Shown piece by piece: positions 41,520 to 50,407 of a stretch of 50,407 bases of DNA. Under the pieces are notes generated by a model. It was given only the letters and a program-made list of their open reading frames with translations, ran no database searches and was not told where the DNA came from. The position numbers and the translations under genes were made by a program. Source of the DNA: DAOMFM01 sp035429825 (GTDB lineage Bacteria > Acidobacteriota > Blastocatellia > UBA7656 > JADIYM01); contig JBGAKX010000018.1 of NCBI GenBank assembly GCA_044224215.1, positions 1 to 50,407 on the forward strand, given 5' to 3'. Position 1 is the stretch's first letter; each line of letters starts with the position of its first letter.

Positions 41520-43862
41520 TCAGGTCTTCGTCGTCAGAAACAGATACAGCCCGCCCGCACCGAAGAGCATGTTCGGTCCCCACGCAGCGAGGATCGGCGG
41601 AAGAATCTCGTAACGGCCCATCTGCGTGAACAGTCCAAGCGCGCCCCAGAACAGCAGCCCGATGGCGAGACCGACCGAGACGCCGTAGAGCGCGCCGCGC
41701 CTCCCGACCGAGAAGGCAAAGGGCAATCCGACGATCGCCATGATCAGGCACGTGACCGGAAAGGCGAGCTTGCCCTGCAGGTCGATCTTGAGGTCGAGCA
41801 CGTCGAATCCGCTCTGCGAGAGCTCGCTGATCTGGTGCTTGAGCTCTTCGTAGTTGAGCTTCGACGCCTCGCCGACCGATCGCTTGAAGTACTCGGGCCG
41901 CTCGGCGAGCTGGATGCGCTGCTGCCGGAACGCATCGGCCTGGATGACGTCCGATCCCTCGAACGTGCGCATCCATCCATATTCGAGCAGCCACGTCTGC
42001 GTGCCGGGCTCCCAGGTCGCCGTCGAAGCAAACACACGCCGTGTGATCTGGAACGTCGTGGGGTCCAGGTCAAAGATGCTCAGGTCCGCAAACGAGTCGG
42101 ACGTCGGGTCGTAGTGACGGTAGTAAAAGATGCGGTCCTGCTGCCCGAAGATCCACTGGCGGTCGACCTGGTAGACGGTGCGGGGCGGCTCCTGGCCGCT
42201 GCGAATCTGCTGGCGAAGGTCCTCCTGCTGCCGGTTCGTCGTCGGCAGGATGTAGTTCTGAATCGCGAACAGGCCGATCGACAGTCCGCACGCAAGCACC
42301 AGCACGGGGATGACGAGCCGGTAGATCGATTGGCCGCTCGCCTTGAACGCCACGATCTGGCTGCCGCTCTCCATCAGCCCGAACGTCACCATCACGCCGA
42401 CGAGCATTGCGAGCGGCATCATGTACGCAATGATCTGGGGCGACAGGTAGAGCACGTAACCGAGAACAACGCCATACGGCACGCCGTTGCGCACGATCTC
42501 GCCGAGTATGTCGAACACGGTGAAGACCATGAACACCACGGTCATCCCGATCACGACAAAGACGATGTGTCTGCCAAGGTCGGCGAGGATCATCCGGTCG
42601 AGGATCCGAGGAAACGCCAGCCACGACAACGTGCGCCCCTCATGGCCCTTTGACACCCGCGCCTCGATCGCGTCCCGAAGCCTCTGAACCGTTCCGGCGG
42701 CGAGCGCGCCGAGCTGCGCCCAGTTCGGCAATCCGTGGCGAAACGTGGTCCACAGACCGAATCCGGCGAACAGCATGTTCGGCCCCCACACGCCAAGCCA
42801 CGGTGGGAGCGCGCCGTTTCGCGCGCCGTTCTCGCCGCCGAGCAGCAGAACGTAGAAGATCGTGGTGAGCAGAAGGCCGAGGACGAGACCGAACGATCGG
42901 CCAGCCCTCTGGTTGTAGACGCCGAACGCGAGCCCGATGACGGCAAAGATGATGCAGGTGACGGGCAGGGCGAAACGCTTGTTGATCTCGGTTTCGTACT
43001 CCGCGGCCTGCTCGGGCGGCGCGGCATACGCCGTCAGCGTCGAGATGTCCATCTCGTTGAGCGCCGGAAGCGGCTCCGCGACCGGTCCGGCCGATTCGGC
43101 TTCAGGCTGCGACTGGAACTGGATGGTCAGCTTCTCGGCGTTCTGTACCGAGTAATCGAGCTTTCTGCGCTCCTTCACGTTCGACGCGGTATGCGCCTGC
43201 GCGTTGAAGAGGTGGAACTCGGGGAGCTCTTCATTGTTCACGGGGCTCGTGAGGCGGCCCGTTCGCGCCGTGTAGATCCGAACGTCATCCGGGTTGTCGT
43301 CGGTCGACGAGTCCGCGATGAATATGTTGCGCCACTCGTTCGTGCGGCGATCGATGTCCTGAATGTAGAAGACCTTGCCGGGTATCGACTCCTCGAAGAT
43401 CCTCGGCTTGATCTGCGTCGCGAGGCCCTGGTAGATCAGGTCGCCCTTTGTGTTCTTGAGCGCATCGATCCGTTTCTCTGCGGCCGGCGCGGCCTCGAAC
43501 GTCAGAAACGTCATGACGCCGGCCGCAACGATGCCGACGGCGAGCAGCGGAATCATCAGGTGCCGGCGGCTGACGCCGCTCGCGCGCATCGCGGTGATCT
43601 CGCTGTCACCCGAGAGCCGGCCGAGACCGACAAGGACGCCGATCAGCAGCGAGATCGGAATTGTGTAGAGGAGCACCTGCGGCAATACGGCCGCGACGAC
43701 GAGGAAGAGCGGCCCCGTTGGAAGGCCGTTTCGAGAGAAGACGATGAACAGTTCCGAGAATCGATTCGCTTCGTGAAGAAAGATGACCGACGTCAGCAGG
43801 ACAAGCGTCAGGACAACGTACGGAACGATCTCACGAATCAGGTATCGATCGAGGAGGCGCAT
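41520..43862 (-). CDS. LptF-LptG fusion permease (YjgP/YjgQ family, two copies in one chain)
   Basis: 780 aa, about twice the size of a single LptF or LptG. The first half (about 1-370) starts RLLDRYLIREIVPYVVLTLV and ends in three helices; the second half (about 410-780) restarts with ILDRMILADLGRHIVFVVIG. Each has the family's layout of membrane helices around a periplasmic beta-jellyroll, and both contain the GxMESGSQI/SGDSEITAMRASG-type coupling loop. LptF and LptG form the membrane part of the ABC exporter that lifts lipopolysaccharide from the inner membrane with LptB. Fusion would fix their 1:1 ratio. ATG overlaps the metalloprotease stop (TGATG). No lptB or lptC in the window. Confidence 0.9.
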   Translation of the reverse strand: MRLLDRYLIREIVPYVVLTLVLLTSVIFLHEANRFSELFIVFSRNGLPTGPLFLVVAAVLPQVLLYTIPISLLIGVLVGLGRLSGDSEITAMRASGVSRRHLMIPLLAVGIVAAGVMTFLTFEAAPAAEKRIDALKNTKGDLIYQGLATQIKPRIFEESIPGKVFYIQDIDRRTNEWRNIFIADSSTDDNPDDVRIYTARTGRLTSPVNNEELPEFHLFNAQAHTASNVKERRKLDYSVQNAEKLTIQFQSQPEAESAGPVAEPLPALNEMDISTLTAYAAPPEQAAEYETEINKRFALPVTCIIFAVIGLAFGVYNQRAGRSFGLVLGLLLTTIFYVLLLGGENGARNGALPPWLGVWGPNMLFAGFGLWTTFRHGLPNWAQLGALAAGTVQRLRDAIEARVSKGHEGRTLSWLAFPRILDRMILADLGRHIVFVVIGMTVVFMVFTVFDILGEIVRNGVPYGVVLGYVLYLSPQIIAYMMPLAMLVGVMVTFGLMESGSQIVAFKASGQSIYRLVIPVLVLACGLSIGLFAIQNYILPTTNRQQEDLRQQIRSGQEPPRTVYQVDRQWIFGQQDRIFYYRHYDPTSDSFADLSIFDLDPTTFQITRRVFASTATWEPGTQTWLLEYGWMRTFEGSDVIQADAFRQQRIQLAERPEYFKRSVGEASKLNYEELKHQISELSQSGFDVLDLKIDLQGKLAFPVTCLIMAIVGLPFAFSVGRRGALYGVSVGLAIGLLFWGALGLFTQMGRYEILPPILAAWGPNMLFGAGGLYLFLTTKT

Positions 43863-45826
43863 CAGGGGGTGAACGCAAACGGAGCCGACCTCGTCCCCGT
43901 CGTGGGATTGAGGACGGTGATCTGCACAGGTACGCCCGAGCCAAGTCCCCCGACCGCCGGATCCTTGGAGGTAATCCGCGTGCTGATGCCCTGGTGCCGG
44001 AAGTTTTTGGGGTATTTCATCGATCCAAGCGCCGTGCCGTTGATCTCGATAACCGCGGACCCGGTCAGGAAGTTCGATCCGTTGACGACCAGCTTGCCGT
44101 TGTTCCGCTTGACCGAGGAGATTGCGGGCGATGACGCGACGACCTGTATGCCGTGCGCGGCGAACGCTGCCGAAATCGCCGCCGCGTGCGAGCCGCCAAA
44201 GAGCTGCTGGTCAGCCTCGACCATCGCCGCGGCGCCGTCCTCGAACGTGACGCTCGATGGGAAGAGCTCGTTTCCGTTGAAGATGATCGAGTCCGCGGTC
44301 TGGCGGCCGAGTGCCGTGTGGATTCCCCACAGGCACGCGGACCAGATCTCGCCGTCGTCGTGGACTTCGCCGCGGACGTCGCGCGGATACTGCTTCGTGC
44401 CGTCAACGCGCCTAAGATACGGCGGGTCGTGGAAGTCGTACGACGACGCGTCCCATTCGCCGATCGTCGGATAGAACCGGCTGTCGCCTGGCACGGTCGT
44501 CGACATTGTCGCCGCGAGGTAGTCGCCCCACCCTTCATGGATCGCGCCGGATTCACCGTTGAAGCTGATCTGGGCCTGGTTGTCGAGCACCGCATGGCCG
44601 TACTCGTGCCAGACGATCTCGGCATCCTGCGAGTCGTCGACTCCACCGTCGCCAAAGTTGAGAATGCCGGTGCCGCCACCGGCCGACGAGTAATTCGAAT
44701 TGTCGTCGGCGAATGCGTGCACTGCCACGTGGATCTGGTAGTTGGCGGCGTTGTTGATGCCAAGCGAATTCTGGATGTAGCGCTGGGCGGCGTCGATCGC
44801 CCAGTATGCTTCGACTTCGTCAAAGCCGCGATCGTTCCGGCGGAGCGACGTGAAGTCGCCATTCTGCGCATTCACGCGGCTCGACGTCCGGTCGGTCGAA
44901 CAGTACGTGCCCGTGACAAAACCGGACGTGTCGAGCCCCGGAAGGTTCACGGTCGAGTAGGAGGACTCGGGAACAGCGCTCGCAGCGTTGTTCTGGTCGG
45001 TCAGGTTCGTGTCTCCAGTCGACACGATTGCGTTGGGAACGAACACTTTGGCCGTTCCCGCCGACAGGACCAGCGACTCGGGCTCGCCGATGGGCTCGCC
45101 CGTCACCGCATCTATCATCACCGCCCATTGACCGTACGGATTCGCAGCGGGCACGACGACACGCCACGCAAGACGACCGGTTCCCGAGGCAACGACGCCA
45201 AGCTGCGAGGGCACGACATCCGCGGTGCGCACGCGATCGGCCGTGACGCCAACGACCGCCGTCGCCATGTCGAACGCTTCGCGGGCGTCGATTGCCGGCC
45301 GGACTCCGGCGATTGCGGGATCGAGACCCGACTTCATCGAGCTCGTGACAGCGAACACCTCACCGGTTCGATTGACGTGCACGGCGAGTGCCGCGTCGAA
45401 CACCGGCCATTCGCCGACGTGCTGCGTGAATCGGAACCGCGTGCCGAGCGGCGAGGTCGTTTCGCGCTCGAGCGACAGTGACGACGCGGGTTCCTGATCC
45501 GACAGCGCTCCAGCAAACTGCGACACGAATGCCAGCGCCTCGTCGGGCGTCGCCGCGAGACCCGTCTTTGCGGCGTCCTGCAGCGATGGAAGCGAGCCGA
45601 GATCGCCAAAGAGCGCCGCAACGTGACCCGATCGTTGATCGATTCGGAGATGCCGGACGTCCCGCGTCAGACGCAACGAGTCAACGGCGTCTGTAACTGT
45701 TTTGTCTACAGCAGCTTGAGGGAGAGTTTGCGCGGCGCGCGTCGTGACGTCGATGTGCGTCGGTACGAGAATCGCGAATGTCAGAACGACGAGAAGGCTG
45801 CGTGCGGTCCGGCTCCGGTGAATCAT
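43862..45826 (-). CDS. Exported zinc metalloprotease (M4/M36-like) with FTP propeptide and C-terminal IPT/TIG domain
   Basis: 654 aa from the ATG at 45826 (GGAG 5 bases upstream; the in-frame TTG just before is not used). Signal peptide (about 1-32), then an FTP/PepSY-like inhibitory propeptide region (about 45-240, with FTQHVGEWPVFDAALAVHVN). Catalytic motif HEYGH (407-411), third ligand in HEGWGDYLAA (E431), typical of fungalysin/thermolysin-like gluzincins. Residues of about 565-654 form a beta-sandwich IPT/TIG domain (SSVKRNNGKLVVNGSNFLTG). It is presumably autoprocessed on secretion and digests external protein. Translationally coupled to the LptF-LptG fusion. Confidence 0.88.
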   Translation of the reverse strand: MIHRSRTARSLLVVLTFAILVPTHIDVTTRAAQTLPQAAVDKTVTDAVDSLRLTRDVRHLRIDQRSGHVAALFGDLGSLPSLQDAAKTGLAATPDEALAFVSQFAGALSDQEPASSLSLERETTSPLGTRFRFTQHVGEWPVFDAALAVHVNRTGEVFAVTSSMKSGLDPAIAGVRPAIDAREAFDMATAVVGVTADRVRTADVVPSQLGVVASGTGRLAWRVVVPAANPYGQWAVMIDAVTGEPIGEPESLVLSAGTAKVFVPNAIVSTGDTNLTDQNNAASAVPESSYSTVNLPGLDTSGFVTGTYCSTDRTSSRVNAQNGDFTSLRRNDRGFDEVEAYWAIDAAQRYIQNSLGINNAANYQIHVAVHAFADDNSNYSSAGGGTGILNFGDGGVDDSQDAEIVWHEYGHAVLDNQAQISFNGESGAIHEGWGDYLAATMSTTVPGDSRFYPTIGEWDASSYDFHDPPYLRRVDGTKQYPRDVRGEVHDDGEIWSACLWGIHTALGRQTADSIIFNGNELFPSSVTFEDGAAAMVEADQQLFGGSHAAAISAAFAAHGIQVVASSPAISSVKRNNGKLVVNGSNFLTGSAVIEINGTALGSMKYPKNFRHQGISTRITSKDPAVGGLGSGVPVQITVLNPTTGTRSAPFAFTP

Positions 45827-45872
45827 CAAGACTCCAGTGAAAAAGTACTTTGGCTCGCCCGATAACCCGGGG

Positions 45873-45881
45873 ATTATATCA
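45873..45881 (-). promoter_or_regulatory. Extended -10 promoter of the metalloprotease-LptFG operon
   Basis: TGATATAAT (TG-n-TATAAT) on the minus strand; the predicted leader is about 40 bases. No good -35, as expected for an extended -10 promoter. Confidence 0.6.
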
Positions 45882-45984
45882 GACGGTTCGTGGTCAGATG
45901 TGGCAGCAACGGCACGGGTTGCGCCCGCAAGCCTTGCGGAATCATTGCGTTTGGAATGAGGCCGTTCGAAGTGCGGCTGATACG

Positions 45985-46021
45985 AAAACGCCCCGAAACC
46001 TCCACCGAGAGGTTCGGGGCG
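45985..46021 (-). terminator. Rho-independent terminator of sucC
   Basis: On the minus strand CGCCCCGAACCTC pairs with GAGGTTTCGGGGCG through a short loop, with one bulged base, followed by GTTTTCG. It begins 23 bases after the sucC stop. Confidence 0.85.
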
Positions 46022-46043
46022 CTTCCGGCCGACGTATCGTGGA

Positions 46044-47207
46044 TCAGGCGCCGGTCGACACAGCGACGACCTTTTGTGCGGCGTCCGCCATGCCGTTCGC
46101 GACCGTGAAATTCAGGCCGGACGTCGCCAGGACCTCGCGCCCCTTTTCAACGTTCGTGCCCTCGAGCCGCACGACCACGGGGATCTGGACGCCAACCTTG
46201 CGGACGGCTTCGACGACGCCGGACGCCACCATGTCGCAGCGAACGATGCCGCCAAAGATGTTGATCAGGACCGCCTTTACCGCAGGATCGGCGAGGATGA
46301 TCTTGAAGGCGTTCTCGACCCGCTCCTGGCTGGCGCCGCCGCCAACGTCGAGGAAGTTCGCAGGCTCGGCGCCTGCAAGCTTGATGATGTCCATCGTCGC
46401 CATCGCCAGACCCGCGCCGTTGACCATGCACCCGATCGTGCCGTCGAGCTTAATGTAGTTGAGGTCGTGCTTTGACGCCTCGATCTCGAGCGGCTCCTCC
46501 TCGTTCAGGTCTCGCAGCTCGGCATACTCCTTGTGCCGGTAGAGCGCGTTGTCGTCAAAACCGATCTTCGCGTCGAGCGCGTACAGTTCGCCGTCCTCGG
46601 TCAGGAGGAACGGATTGATCTCCGCGAGGTTCGCGTCCGAATCCGAATACGCGTTTGCGAGCGCGACCATGAACTTGGTGGCCTTGCCGACAAGTTCGGC
46701 AGGAATGCCGAGCCCGAACGCGAGCTTGCGCGCCTGGAACGGCTGCAGACCGACGGTCGGGTCGATGACCTCCTTCATGATCTTCTCGGGATGGGTCGCG
46801 GCGACCTCTTCGATATCCATTCCGCCTTCGCTCGACGCCATGAAGACGAGCTTCGAGATGGCGCGGTCGAGCACGATGCCCAGATAGAACTCCTTCTTGA
46901 TCCGCAGCCCCTCTTCCACGAGCAGGGTCTGCACGAGGCGGCCCTCCGGCCCGGTCTGGTGCGTGACGAGGTTCATCCCGAGGATCTTCGACGCAGCGTC
47001 CCGGACTTCGTCCTCGGTGCGTGCGAGCTTGACGCCGCCGCCCTTTCCGCGCCCGCCGGCGTGGATCTGCGCCTTGACGACGACCGGCAGACCCAGGCGG
47101 CCCGATATCGCCACGGCCTCGTCGACGGTCGTCGCAACCTCGCCGCGGGGGATCTTCACACCGTGCCGGGCAAGCAGCGCCTTTGCCTGATACTCATGGA
47201 TCTTCAT
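46044..47207 (-). CDS. sucC: Succinyl-CoA synthetase (ADP/GDP-forming), beta subunit
   Basis: The nucleotide-binding subunit of the TCA-cycle enzyme that makes ATP or GTP from succinyl-CoA. 387 aa, full length. ATP-grasp domain with KIHEYQAKALL at the start and KAQIHAGGRGKGGGVKLA (46-63); the CoA-ligase domain contains NGAGLAMATMDIIKLAG and FLDVGGGA. The alpha subunit SucD, normally the next gene, is absent: a terminator follows directly. A good promoter and GGAG 6 bases from the ATG indicate a single-gene unit, so sucD must lie elsewhere. Confidence 0.96.
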   Translation of the reverse strand: MKIHEYQAKALLARHGVKIPRGEVATTVDEAVAISGRLGLPVVVKAQIHAGGRGKGGGVKLARTEDEVRDAASKILGMNLVTHQTGPEGRLVQTLLVEEGLRIKKEFYLGIVLDRAISKLVFMASSEGGMDIEEVAATHPEKIMKEVIDPTVGLQPFQARKLAFGLGIPAELVGKATKFMVALANAYSDSDANLAEINPFLLTEDGELYALDAKIGFDDNALYRHKEYAELRDLNEEEPLEIEASKHDLNYIKLDGTIGCMVNGAGLAMATMDIIKLAGAEPANFLDVGGGASQERVENAFKIILADPAVKAVLINIFGGIVRCDMVASGVVEAVRKVGVQIPVVVRLEGTNVEKGREVLATSGLNFTVANGMADAAQKVVAVSTGA

Positions 47208-47239
47208 AGGCTCTCCAGTAGGCAGATTGAAAGAGCGGG

Positions 47240-47268
47240 AGCATAGACGACGCCTACGGCACAGTCAA
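47240..47268 (-). promoter_or_regulatory. sucC promoter
   Basis: TTGACT (47268-47263), exactly 17 bases, then TATGCT (47245-47240) on the minus strand, 32 bases before the ATG. This is the best sigma-70-like promoter in the window. Confidence 0.7.
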
Positions 47269-47362
47269 GAAACGCGCCTAGCCCGTGTCGCCACTCGCAA
47301 TGTGAGGGGCAGGTGAAATTGTGCTAGCCTGACTCGTTCGCACTTCGCGACGGAGCAATCCA

Positions 47363-48967
<1,605 letters not shown>

Positions 48968-48973
48968 CCCAAC

Positions 48974-49957
48974 CTAGAGCCGCTCGGCGAGGGCCGCGAG
49001 CATGCGATGCCCGGCAACGAACGGGGGGTCCGTGTTATAGCCCTGCGCGAGACAGTGGCGCTCCTCAAGAAAATCGAGGAGCGCGTCACCCGGGCTCGAT
49101 CCGCCCGGCAGCCCGACGAGGCACTGCACAAGGTAGCGAGCAGCGCGCGCCGGCGGATGGCCGCCGCGGGACAGCACTTCGCGCAACAGGACAGTGACGT
49201 GTTCGTCGGATGGACCGAGCGGAATGGCCTCGAAGTCCACGCGAAGGTAGGTGGGCAGGTTGTGGCACAGCTGGCCCACGAGATTCACGATCGCAGCGCA
49301 GCCGCCCGAGCGTCGAGCAATCGACGACGCCGCAGCGTCGGTGATCTCGTACTTGTGAACCTCGCGGATGTAGCGCGCCACGTCGTCGGCATCGAACCTG
49401 AGGTCCGACACGTCCAGCTCCGCAATCATCTGCCGAAGCCGCGCGCGCTTCAGGAACCCGGGGGCGGTTTCGGACGCCACGATGATCCGCACGTGCGGGG
49501 GAAGCTTCTCGGCGACCGCCTCGATCAGTTCGTTGACTTCGTCGGACGTCGCGACGGATTCGTAGTCGTCAAGGATGATCGACGTGATCGCGAGCTCCGC
49601 CACCGCGCCGACGATCCACTTGGCCGCCTCCTTTACGTCGGAGACGATCTCGGGGCGCGGCACGGGCCATCCATAGATCGCCGACACGAGCGACGAGATC
49701 ATCGAGTTCAACGACCGGTCGTTCTCGTCAAGCCGCAGCCACCGTGCGGACGGGCCGTGCTCCGCGGCGACGAACGAGAGAAGCGTCGTCTTGCCGTACC
49801 CCGACGGCGCCTGGATCAGGAGCAGTGGCGTCTCTGCGCTACTGTCGAGCGCGGAGTGGATGTGATCGAGCTTGAACGCGAGCGGGTGGGCAATGGCCAC
49901 TGCGGATTTCAGGCCAATCGACGGAGACACGGCACGGTCGTCTACGTTCACACCCAT
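48974..49957 (-). CDS. Short MalT/STAND-like P-loop ATPase without a DNA-binding domain
   Basis: 327 aa from the ATG at 49957, which has no good ribosome site; the frame is open upstream into miaA. Walker A is APSGYGKTTLL (50-60) and Walker B SIILDDYESV. The layout (short lead, PLLLIQAPSGYGKTT, WLRLDENDRSLNSMISSLV, LPPHVRIIVASE) matches the NTPase module of MalT-type LuxR regulators. The protein stops after about 80 residues of winged-helix-like region, with no TPR-like arm and no LuxR HTH. It might be a truncated regulator or a stand-alone sensor ATPase. It follows miaA by 53 bases and converges on the mutase gene with 6 bases between stops. Confidence 0.75.
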   Translation of the reverse strand: MGVNVDDRAVSPSIGLKSAVAIAHPLAFKLDHIHSALDSSAETPLLLIQAPSGYGKTTLLSFVAAEHGPSARWLRLDENDRSLNSMISSLVSAIYGWPVPRPEIVSDVKEAAKWIVGAVAELAITSIILDDYESVATSDEVNELIEAVAEKLPPHVRIIVASETAPGFLKRARLRQMIAELDVSDLRFDADDVARYIREVHKYEITDAAASSIARRSGGCAAIVNLVGQLCHNLPTYLRVDFEAIPLGPSDEHVTVLLREVLSRGGHPPARAARYLVQCLVGLPGGSSPGDALLDFLEERHCLAQGYNTDPPFVAGHRMLAALAERL

Positions 49958-50010
49958 TCGATCGAGTCTTTGTCGTGCAAGTCGTGCTTTGAGGGCGGCT
50001 CGAGTCGAGT

Positions 50011-50407
50011 CTACGTGATCCGCTGGGTGAGGTAAAGAATTGCCTCCTCGAGCGCAGCCTGTGAAAAGCCGAAGTCGTGAATCCACGACACGCCCCTTGT
50101 TCCGCGCCACCACGTCCACTGCCGTTTTGCGTAGTGTCGCGTGTCGAGTTTTGTCTGCTCGATCGCGGCCGCGAGCGTTCGACGACCTGCGAGATGCTCG
50201 ACAACGCGACGATAGCCGTGTGCGCCGAGCGCCTTGGCGTCCGGTGGCAAACCGGCCTCGACGAGCGACCGAACTTCGTCGACGAGACCCGCGGCAAACA
50301 TCGCGTCGGTCCGGACGTTGATCCGCTCGTAGAGGGCATCGCGCGGCGGCGCAAGCGCGATGATGCGAACGCGCGCGGCAATGTCGGAGTCGAGCACTTC
50401 GCGCGGC
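50011..50407 (-). CDS. miaA: tRNA dimethylallyltransferase, C-terminal part (cut by window edge)
   Basis: MiaA adds the dimethylallyl group to A37 of tRNAs reading codons starting with U. Only the last 131 residues are in the window; the 5' part lies beyond base 50407. The visible part has the family's C-terminal blocks: LAPPRDALYERINVRTDAMF, GLVDEVRSLVEAGLP, ALGAHGYRRVVEHLAG and TRHYAKRQWTWWRG. The frame is open to the window edge with no start needed inside. The short ATPase follows on the same strand. Confidence 0.94.
   Translation of the reverse strand, partial: PREVLDSDIAARVRIIALAPPRDALYERINVRTDAMFAAGLVDEVRSLVEAGLPPDAKALGAHGYRRVVEHLAGRRTLAAAIEQTKLDTRHYAKRQWTWWRGTRGVSWIHDFGFSQAALEEAILYLTQRIT

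Noticed and set aside
41229..44474. Two long plus-strand frames (474 and 579 codons)
   Set aside because: They are shadows of the LptF-LptG fusion and the metalloprotease on the opposite strand.

Overview
The window is GC-rich, gene-dense bacterial DNA with no rRNA, tRNA, phage, IS or CRISPR signature. LptF/LptG-type permease halves, lipoproteins and exported proteins point to a Gram-negative cell. The mix of long TPR proteins, PEGA, FHA and zinc-ribbon modules, TGN-TANNAT type promoters and palindromic intergenic repeats would fit an Acidobacteriota genome (Vicinamibacteria-like). That placement is an inference, not something read directly. A 22-base run of N (9690-9711) shows this is a draft or metagenome assembly.

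Left part (1-6300): thiL (cut by the window edge) and an aminotransferase on the minus strand; a response regulator whose C-terminus is zinc ribbons; then a minus-strand operon phoH - ybeY - coiled-coil exported protein - cysteine desulfurase.

6333-21053 is the least explained block: five co-directional genes joined by overlaps or short gaps. They encode a membrane-anchored beta-propeller protein, a VIT + vWA protein, a small lipoprotein, a 2561-residue TPR protein and an exported 641-residue protein. None has a cytoplasmic enzyme domain that I recognise. The set looks like an envelope assembly, and it is my main candidate for an undescribed system.

21058-36544: argS (minus), then mostly plus-strand genes: an exported CX5R phosphatase with its own terminator; a sirtuin - larC - folE - metG - tatD run; then ispB-like synthase - zinc-ribbon/FGE protein - PEGA protein - mgtE - alcohol dehydrogenase. 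The zinc-ribbon/FGE gene carries what look like two compensating frameshifts that remove its membrane helix from the reading frame. MgtE has Val where the family has its ion-binding pore Asp.

36545-36974 is a non-coding cluster of palindromic repeats between convergent genes. After it come a protease-TPR-TM-FHA protein and a cupin (minus), a histidine kinase overlapping an RNase HI gene (plus), a metalloprotease translationally coupled to an LptF-LptG fusion (minus), sucC with its own promoter and terminator but no sucD (minus), a methylmalonyl-CoA mutase large subunit without a B12 domain (plus), and finally a short STAND-like ATPase behind the 3' end of miaA (minus).
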